Shown here piece after piece: positions 57,916 through 64,000 of a stretch of DNA of 64,000 nt. Under the pieces are notes generated by a model. It was not told the DNA's origin and searched no databases. It saw only the letters and a list, made by a program, of their open reading frames with translations. The stretch is taken from positions 1-64,000 of the forward strand of contig CAMBPS010000006.1 in the NCBI GenBank assembly GCA_945869675.1, given 5' to 3'. Each line of letters opens with the position of its first letter. The first letter of the stretch is position 1. The position numbers and the translations under genes were made by a program. This DNA is from Prosthecobacter debontii (GTDB lineage: Bacteria > Verrucomicrobiota > Verrucomicrobiia > Verrucomicrobiales > Verrucomicrobiaceae).

Positions 57916-59448
57916 TTATGGAGTCACCTTGCCAATCCGTGCATTGAAAGGCAGATCATTGTCTTGGGTGATCGTTCGCCAAGTGGTGAACTCTTGGCGG
58001 AGTTGAGTGAGCGTTTCAGCGTGAGCAGGATCATTGACGAGGTTTTTCACGGCCCAGGGATCGGAGTCTAAGTCGTAAAGTTCTTCTTTTGGTGCATCGG
58101 CCATGCAGAGCTGGCGCAGCAGCTCGTATGGAAGGGGTTGATCACCTTTGTGTCGAATGGCGTCATCGTGAAGATCGATGCCGTATTGTGGACCGGGATC
58201 ACCGTATTCACCGCTGCCGCTACCGATAGAGATCGCTTGCTTGACTGGGCCTTTGAAGGTGTCCTGATAAACGTTGCCGATGTAGTAAAATCGTCCATCG
58301 CACACAGCACGACCTTTAGTGGGCTTTAGCTCTTTGGGAGCTGACGAGGAACCGTGATTGGTTTCGGTCATGATTGTGTGGCGGTCCAGTAATGCATCGG
58401 TCTTGCCTGAAAGCATGGGCCACAGAGATTTGCCATGGCACACAGGCTGTGGAGAGATGCCAAAGGCTTCAAGAAAGGTCGGGTTGAAATCCATCTGTGA
58501 GATGGGCGTGCTCAACGTACGGCCTGTCCTGATGCCGGGGCCTTTGATGTAGCAGGGCACATGGGTTCCAGCGGGATACACACTGGTTTTTCCACGCGCT
58601 ACGGGGATGCCATGATCACCCGTGAAGACGACAATGGTGTTATTGGACTGACCACTGGCTTCAAGCTTCTTCATCAGGTCACCGACAAAAGCGTCCATGT
58701 TCAGGATGCAGGAATAATACTGGGCGATGTCGATGCGGGCGGCGGGTGTGTTCGGCAGCCAAGGTAGCATTTTCACCATAGACGGGTCCACGTCTTTTGG
58801 CGCAGAGTTTCGATCCTTTGGGTTCAATAACTTGCTCTGAACATGTCGCCACCACGGCGCATGGGTATCTCCCGGATTGCACCAAAAGAGCCAGGGTTTG
58901 TCTCCAGCGGCTTGGATCACGGTGGCAAGGTCGTTTGTTTTGACAAAGGCATCATAGGGGAAGTTCCGAGCTGGCTGTTGATGCAGTTTGCCTGAGAGTG
59001 CGCAATAGACGCCATGAGACGTGAGCGTTTGAATGAGGTTTGGAATGTTTTCATGCATGCCGCCAGCGGCAAGATTTGTCGGATCGTTTGCCTTGGTGAT
59101 CGGATTGGGCAGCGGGATCCATTGGTCTGGATTGCCGAGTTTCGGATGATTGTTGTGGCAGTTACGCCAGATGCCGTTCGTATGTGGTAACAGCCCGCTA
59201 TAAATCGCCGACTTGCTTGGGGAACAGACGCTTTGCCCACAAAAAGCGCGGGTGAAGTTGACACTCTCCGCGGCCAATTTGTCTAGATTGGGCGTCTTCA
59301 GACCGGTGATGCCAGTGTTTGGTTCACGAGCAGCCCGTTCACTGGTGTAGTAGCCAAGGTCCTCGACGTAAATGAAGAGGATATTCGGCTTCTTTGCTGC
59401 GTGAAGGGTCGAACAGAAAGCCAATAGGAGAATGATGAGTCGAAGCAT
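57916..59448 (-). CDS. Sulfatase-family protein with variant active-site motif CSPSK
   Basis: KPNILFIYVEDLGYYTSE; FCGQSVCSPSKSAIYSGLLPHTNG; VVFTGDHGIPVARGK. Confidence 0.88.
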   Translation of the reverse strand: MLRLIILLLAFCSTLHAAKKPNILFIYVEDLGYYTSERAAREPNTGITGLKTPNLDKLAAESVNFTRAFCGQSVCSPSKSAIYSGLLPHTNGIWRNCHNNHPKLGNPDQWIPLPNPITKANDPTNLAAGGMHENIPNLIQTLTSHGVYCALSGKLHQQPARNFPYDAFVKTNDLATVIQAAGDKPWLFWCNPGDTHAPWWRHVQSKLLNPKDRNSAPKDVDPSMVKMLPWLPNTPAARIDIAQYYSCILNMDAFVGDLMKKLEASGQSNNTIVVFTGDHGIPVARGKTSVYPAGTHVPCYIKGPGIRTGRTLSTPISQMDFNPTFLEAFGISPQPVCHGKSLWPMLSGKTDALLDRHTIMTETNHGSSSAPKELKPTKGRAVCDGRFYYIGNVYQDTFKGPVKQAISIGSGSGEYGDPGPQYGIDLHDDAIRHKGDQPLPYELLRQLCMADAPKEELYDLDSDPWAVKNLVNDPAHAETLTQLRQEFTTWRTITQDNDLPFNARIGKVTP

Positions 59449-59529
59449 AACATCTTCTGAAACGTCTCTATTTCGTTAACATCTCAACAAATCCTGTGTC
59501 GAATTCAGCAGGGCGTAGGAACCGAAAAC

Positions 59530-60558
59530 TCACTTCATTGGTGCCTTGTGCTCAAAGCTAGCTTCTTTGCCGAGAAGCTTCTCACAACCGCCTTCAATCA
59601 ACCAATTCTTAGCTCCAAGGTTGCCTTTGAGATAGGCGTCCCAGAAGGTGGTGGTGCTGGTGCAGATGAGTTTTTGAAAGACGGCATCTTGGGCTAACTT
59701 CTCGGGCGTTGCAGCCATGCGCTCGCGACCCGAGAAGACCATGTGATCGCCGTCATTGAAGATGATGAGGCAGGTCTCTGAATTGCACATGTGATCATAA
59801 GGGATACGGCGGTCAGCGGCTGTGGTTTGAGGCAGGAGTTCAAGGAAATCTTTCGTTCCAGTCAAGTGCATGACCGGAATGGTGATCGTGCTGAACGACT
59901 GGTCCATGTCGCGGCGATTTGCGGGCGCTGGAGCGCTCATTTGGATGGCGGCTTTGAGTCGTGGCTCGTCGAATCGCTTCGATTGGAAAAACGGCAACAT
60001 AAAGGTCTGGCCTGCGAGCGCGAGAGACGTGTAGCCGCCGAAGGAATGACCAGCGACGGCCATGGCTTTTAAATCGAGGCGTCCTCTCAGCGGTGAGCTT
60101 TCGTCGGCATTGAGCTTCTCGATTTGATTAAGCGCAAATTGACCGTCGAACGGTCGGTTGAGCGCATTGGAGATGCTCGAAGCCGCTTTTTGCAGTGACT
60201 TACCTCGCTCTGCTAGCGGCAGGTCTTTCCATACGCGATCGTCACTGCCGATGTGCTGAAGATGGACGCTGACGTAACCACAGCCAGCCCAGTGCCAGCC
60301 GAGATACTCGTAGTTCTCCCGTGATCCGCCGAGTCCATGCAAAAAGATTACCACAGGAAACGGGCCCTCGCCTTCTTTGGGAAAATAGATCTTGGATGGA
60401 ACCTCACGGTCCCGCGCGGCATCATGCCAGTTAAGCTTGAGGACAGCAACCTCCATTGACGGTGTGGGTGGTGTATAGCCTTGCTGCTCCTCCGCATAAG
60501 TCGTGCAGATGAGAGCCAGAGTGAGACCCAAAAGGTAAAATGAGATGGGAGCTCGCAT
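59530..60558 (-). CDS. Alpha/beta hydrolase (chlorophyllase/PAF-acetylhydrolase-like)
   Basis: FPVVIFLHGLGGSRENYEYLGWHWAGCGYVSV; AVAGHSFGGYTSLALAG nucleophile elbow. Confidence 0.85.
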   Translation of the reverse strand: MRAPISFYLLGLTLALICTTYAEEQQGYTPPTPSMEVAVLKLNWHDAARDREVPSKIYFPKEGEGPFPVVIFLHGLGGSRENYEYLGWHWAGCGYVSVHLQHIGSDDRVWKDLPLAERGKSLQKAASSISNALNRPFDGQFALNQIEKLNADESSPLRGRLDLKAMAVAGHSFGGYTSLALAGQTFMLPFFQSKRFDEPRLKAAIQMSAPAPANRRDMDQSFSTITIPVMHLTGTKDFLELLPQTTAADRRIPYDHMCNSETCLIIFNDGDHMVFSGRERMAATPEKLAQDAVFQKLICTSTTTFWDAYLKGNLGAKNWLIEGGCEKLLGKEASFEHKAPMK

Positions 60559-60567
60559 GGGTGTTGT

Positions 60568-61407
60568 TTACTGAGGGTCCACTTTTTTTCCGCGACGCAA
60601 AATCCACGCGAACGGTTCCCAAAGTTGGCCGAAGTAACCTTTCGGCATGGGCTCGCAGATGCCGAAGTTCTCGGGATAGCGGCCCTTGGGCATGTAGTAG
60701 GTACCAAACAAAATGTCCCACAGGGGTAGTAGTCCGGCGAAGTTTTTGTCCCATGCTTCTCGGTCCTTGGAGTGATGCCAGCGATGGAACACCGGCGTGG
60801 CGATGACACTGCGCAGCGGACCAAAGTCCCAGTTCACGTTTGCATGGATGAAGATGGCATAGAAGGTGAGGATCGGCGCACTGCTGAGTGTGACGGTGGG
60901 ATTGTAACCCAAGAGCAGCACCGGCGTTACCTGAGCCAGTTTGTTCACGAGATCATTCACTGGATGCACCCGAAGACTGCCAAGCCAATCGAGTTCTTCC
61001 GAACTGTGATGCACGGCATGAAAAGGCCACCATTGACCGCGATGAAATAGTCTATGCGTCCAGTAAGCCGTGAAATCGACGAGCACGTAAATTTGAATTG
61101 CCTGTAACCAGAGAGGCTGTTGGCTGAGCGGGCCGTGGCCTGAGTAAGTGCCCATTTTGATGATATCGATGGATGTCACCTTGGCTAAAATCAAGACGCC
61201 CAGTGGCATGATCAGCATCAGACGAACAAGCGGCTTTGTTAGCAAAATCGTCGTGAACCAATAGACCACATCCGTGAACCAGCCCTTTCGAAAAATCGGC
61301 TGCACGCGATTGCGCCCACGCCCCGCGATGCGCTCAATCACAAAAAAGATGGCTGATAGAATGATGAGCGTAACGAGAACGCTGAAGAAAGTTTTATCAG
61401 GTTTCAT
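60568..61407 (-). CDS. Sterol desaturase / fatty acid hydroxylase family protein
   Basis: Histidine boxes HRLFHRG, FHAVHHS, HRWHHSKD in a multi-TM protein. Confidence 0.9.
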   Translation of the reverse strand: MKPDKTFFSVLVTLIILSAIFFVIERIAGRGRNRVQPIFRKGWFTDVVYWFTTILLTKPLVRLMLIMPLGVLILAKVTSIDIIKMGTYSGHGPLSQQPLWLQAIQIYVLVDFTAYWTHRLFHRGQWWPFHAVHHSSEELDWLGSLRVHPVNDLVNKLAQVTPVLLLGYNPTVTLSSAPILTFYAIFIHANVNWDFGPLRSVIATPVFHRWHHSKDREAWDKNFAGLLPLWDILFGTYYMPKGRYPENFGICEPMPKGYFGQLWEPFAWILRRGKKVDPQ

Positions 61408-61654
61408 TCAAGGCGATTTAAAATAAGAGGTTCAGATTAGAGAGCTCGTTCTCCTTAACGGAGACTTAACCTCCTTGGTAACGAAAGGAGTTGTTCTATT
61501 TTAAACCTCACGGTTCGGAGCCTGCATGGCGCGGTAGTTTTCAGGATAGCTCTTGGCAGACGCTCCGACGTAGCCGAAATCTAGCTGATTAACTGTGAGG
61601 ATGGAGATTGCGCCGAAGAGATCTGCAAAAGCGGCGTCTCATTGAGACTCTGCA

Positions 61655-62800
61655 TCAAAGGGGGGTCAGCTTTACTTCAAGTTTATCATAACCAAGTGTG
61701 CGATCGAACTTGGCTTCATGTTCCACACGCTTATCGGCCTTGAGGATGGTGATGCTTTTCACCCGTTCACAGCAGAGTTTGAGAAGTGTGCGCAGAATCA
61801 GGCGTGCATGAGGTGCCCCGAGGCAAAGATGCGTGCCGAAACCAAAGGCGAGGTGCGGATTGGGCTTGCGGTCGAGACGGATTTCCAAGGGGGTCGGAAA
61901 GGCGGCTTCATCAAAGTTGGCGGAAGCCCAAGCCAGAGAGATACGCTCGCCTGCTTTGACGGTCACACCGTTGACATGGGTATCGACAGGGCAGACGCGA
62001 CCGATGTGGGTGAGTGGCATAAAAACCCGAAAAAATTCTTCGCTGGCCAATGTGATACGTTTCGGATCAGCACGGAGGATTTCCAATGCCTCGGGATGTT
62101 CGGCAAGATAGCCTAGAGCACAAGAAATGGTGTGGATGATGGTATCGCGACCACCCGCGAAGGCAAGGTTGGCGAAGCCCATGCATTCATCTCGTGTGAG
62201 CTTGCGACCTTGGAAAGTGGCTTGAGTCAAAGCACTGAAAAAGTCTGCTCCAGGATTGGCTTCAGCTTGGTCGAACTTAGCGTGTAGGTAGTCTTCAAGA
62301 ACCGTGCCTGTTTTGAATTCACCACCAGTGACTTTAAAAACATGGATGCCCCAGCCGATCCAGGTTTCGCCTTCAGATTCGGGCACATTGAGTAGGTAGG
62401 TCAGAGCCCGTGACTGCACGGGTAGCGCGAAATCGTTGACGATCTCGATGGACTCGCGCTCCATGGCCTGTGTGATCATGCCGCTGATGAGAGATTCGAC
62501 CTGTGCGATCATGGCGGGAGCTTTGGCGCGTTGAAAAAAAGGTTCCACGATCTCGCGGTACTCACCATGATCGGGTGGGTTTGTCTCGATGGGAAGCTGG
62601 CGCATGGAGCGCACCTCTTCTTCCGATGGAATGGGAACACGGAAGGGCGCATCCGAACTAAAGGTTTGCCAATCTTTGGCCGCTTTGCGCACGTCCTCAT
62701 GGCGTAGGATCATGGTGATGGTTTCGCCATGAAAAGGGCACTGCATCACACCCGCTTCTTGGCGGGCTTGTTGAAAGGGATCTGAGAAGGCGGACATCAT
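61655..62800 (-). CDS. Cytochrome P450
   Basis: Haem-thiolate motif FGFGTHLCLGAPHARL; AFAGGRDTIIHTI I-helix region; EEFFRVFMPLTHIGR. Confidence 0.93.
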   Translation of the reverse strand: MMSAFSDPFQQARQEAGVMQCPFHGETITMILRHEDVRKAAKDWQTFSSDAPFRVPIPSEEEVRSMRQLPIETNPPDHGEYREIVEPFFQRAKAPAMIAQVESLISGMITQAMERESIEIVNDFALPVQSRALTYLLNVPESEGETWIGWGIHVFKVTGGEFKTGTVLEDYLHAKFDQAEANPGADFFSALTQATFQGRKLTRDECMGFANLAFAGGRDTIIHTISCALGYLAEHPEALEILRADPKRITLASEEFFRVFMPLTHIGRVCPVDTHVNGVTVKAGERISLAWASANFDEAAFPTPLEIRLDRKPNPHLAFGFGTHLCLGAPHARLILRTLLKLCCERVKSITILKADKRVEHEAKFDRTLGYDKLEVKLTPL

Positions 62801-62884
62801 AGACGAATGACCAAGGTAGAGTGATTCAGCAAGCAGACAGTTGGTTCATTTGCTGTTTCTGAATTGGATTTAGGCCTGCTCTAC

Positions 62885-63487
62885 TTATCGGACGAAAGTG
62901 CGAAAGGTAAGATTGATTCTTGGCTCGGTGATTCTTTTGGCTTTGGGGATGCTGTGCAGCCAATGCGTTTGGGTTTTGTCTCTCATCACAAGCAGTGAAC
63001 CATGCTCCAAAACGATCTCGGCCGTTTGTGTTGTGCGTTTGTGTTTGAAGCAGAATCGACGCTCTGCACCGAAGCTGACCGAGGCGATGGCGGCGTGCAT
63101 GGCTAATGACTTTTCATCATCGCTATGCCATGACATGCCCTGGTCACCATGATCGTAGAGATTGAGGAGGCAGGAGTTAAAACGTGTCTGACAATGTTCC
63201 TCTATGATGGCTTTTAATTGCAGTAGCTGCTCGTTCCATGGTAAAGCTGGGCGTGCGATGCCTGAGTAAGCATAGGCAAAGTCAGAGTCACCATACCAGG
63301 CTACTTTGCGTGCCGTGATGATGTGTTTTCCGAAGATAATGGCTTCATCATGTTGCCAAGACACCTCTTTGAGCAATGCCGCAGCATGGCGATCTGATTC
63401 TGTCGATGAAAAGATCGGCCCATGATAATTCACGGTGCCATCGCAAGGCAATAGATTAGCATGAGGGTCAGGCGGGAAGAGATCCAT
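62885..63487 (-). CDS. alkB: Alpha-ketoglutarate-dependent dioxygenase, AlkB family
   Basis: NSCLLNLYDHGDQGMSWHSDDEKSL; SFGAERRFCFKHKRT; RINLTFRTFV. Confidence 0.93.
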   Translation of the reverse strand: MDLFPPDPHANLLPCDGTVNYHGPIFSSTESDRHAAALLKEVSWQHDEAIIFGKHIITARKVAWYGDSDFAYAYSGIARPALPWNEQLLQLKAIIEEHCQTRFNSCLLNLYDHGDQGMSWHSDDEKSLAMHAAIASVSFGAERRFCFKHKRTTQTAEIVLEHGSLLVMRDKTQTHWLHSIPKAKRITEPRINLTFRTFVR

Positions 63488-63517
63488 GAATTTTAATAAG
63501 GTCGCGTGCAGCTCGGC

Positions 63518-64000
63518 TTAGCTGCTTTCTGGTAAAAAGGTTGGAAGGGTAATGCCGTGCATCCTTGGTGCTTCACCGAGAACACTCAGTAGATTCGTTT
63601 CACGATTGCGCGCACCCCAGGCATAGGCTTGTCGAACAAGCGCTGTACACATTGAGGGAAGAATAAAAGCGACCGTTTTTCCGCGAAAATGCTGATCCAG
63701 CATGCCTTGCATCAGTTCTAGCATCGTCGCTTCATTTTCGGCCACACCTTGCCCCAGGAGATTGTCCGTCGGGAATGCGGAGGCCGCTAGAAAGCCTGCG
63801 AGAGTTCCGTCATCTTTCTCGATCACGGAGAGCCGCCAGCAGCTTGATTGGTTCTCGATGAAGAAACGGTAATCCTTCTCTCTGCGGATGCCATTTTGCC
63901 GAAATTCAAAGTCGGCAATGATTGAAATGTCGGCGCTGGTAGCTGCCCTCATGCGCTTTGCAGCGCTCGGCAGACCTTTCGTGGGAACCTGCATCGTCAT
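63518..64000 (-). CDS. GNAT-like acetyltransferase (possibly truncated at window edge)
   Basis: SVIEKDDGTLAGFLAAS... GNAT-like context; ORF reaches the last base of the window. Confidence 0.4.
   Translation of the reverse strand: MTMQVPTKGLPSAAKRMRAATSADISIIADFEFRQNGIRREKDYRFFIENQSSCWRLSVIEKDDGTLAGFLAASAFPTDNLLGQGVAENEATMLELMQGMLDQHFRGKTVAFILPSMCTALVRQAYAWGARNRETNLLSVLGEAPRMHGITLPTFLPESS

Overview
This 64 kb chromosomal window looks like a Verrucomicrobia/Planctomycetes-type genome. That is inferred from its many DUF1080, sulfatase, Gfo/Idh/MocA and PQQ/haem-binding proteins, not from a database search. Housekeeping genes include a topoisomerase IV/gyrase A-like subunit, RecN, RNase P RNA (minus strand, ~25275-25722), ComEC, a class A PBP, Mqo, an IlvD/Edd dehydratase and AlkB. 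Four accessory regions stand out. (1) A toxin island (~5.4-9.6 kb) has a YefM/YoeB-type TA pair and a Hint-domain polymorphic toxin with a DUF2750-like immunity gene. It also has a second, 5'-truncated copy of the Hint segment joined to a different toxin tail that carries an in-frame TAG, followed by its own immunity-like gene. The island ends in two long hairpin repeats and is followed by a MITE-like element. (2) A carbohydrate-processing cluster (~11.8-23.5 kb) has oxidoreductases, DUF1080 proteins, two sulfatases and at least two decayed genes. (3) A tightly overlapping six-gene minus-strand operon (44.7-50.05 kb) links a photolyase-like FAD-domain protein lacking the usual N-terminal domain, a renalase-like flavoprotein, a membrane/peroxiredoxin-like fusion, a lipoprotein, an ADP-ribosylglycohydrolase and a TIGR03643-like protein. 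(4) Two tandem giant DUF1080-propeller-HEAT-cytochrome paralogues have nearly identical upstream and 5' regions. I recognised no tRNA, CRISPR array or intact transposase. All family calls come from reading motifs by eye.
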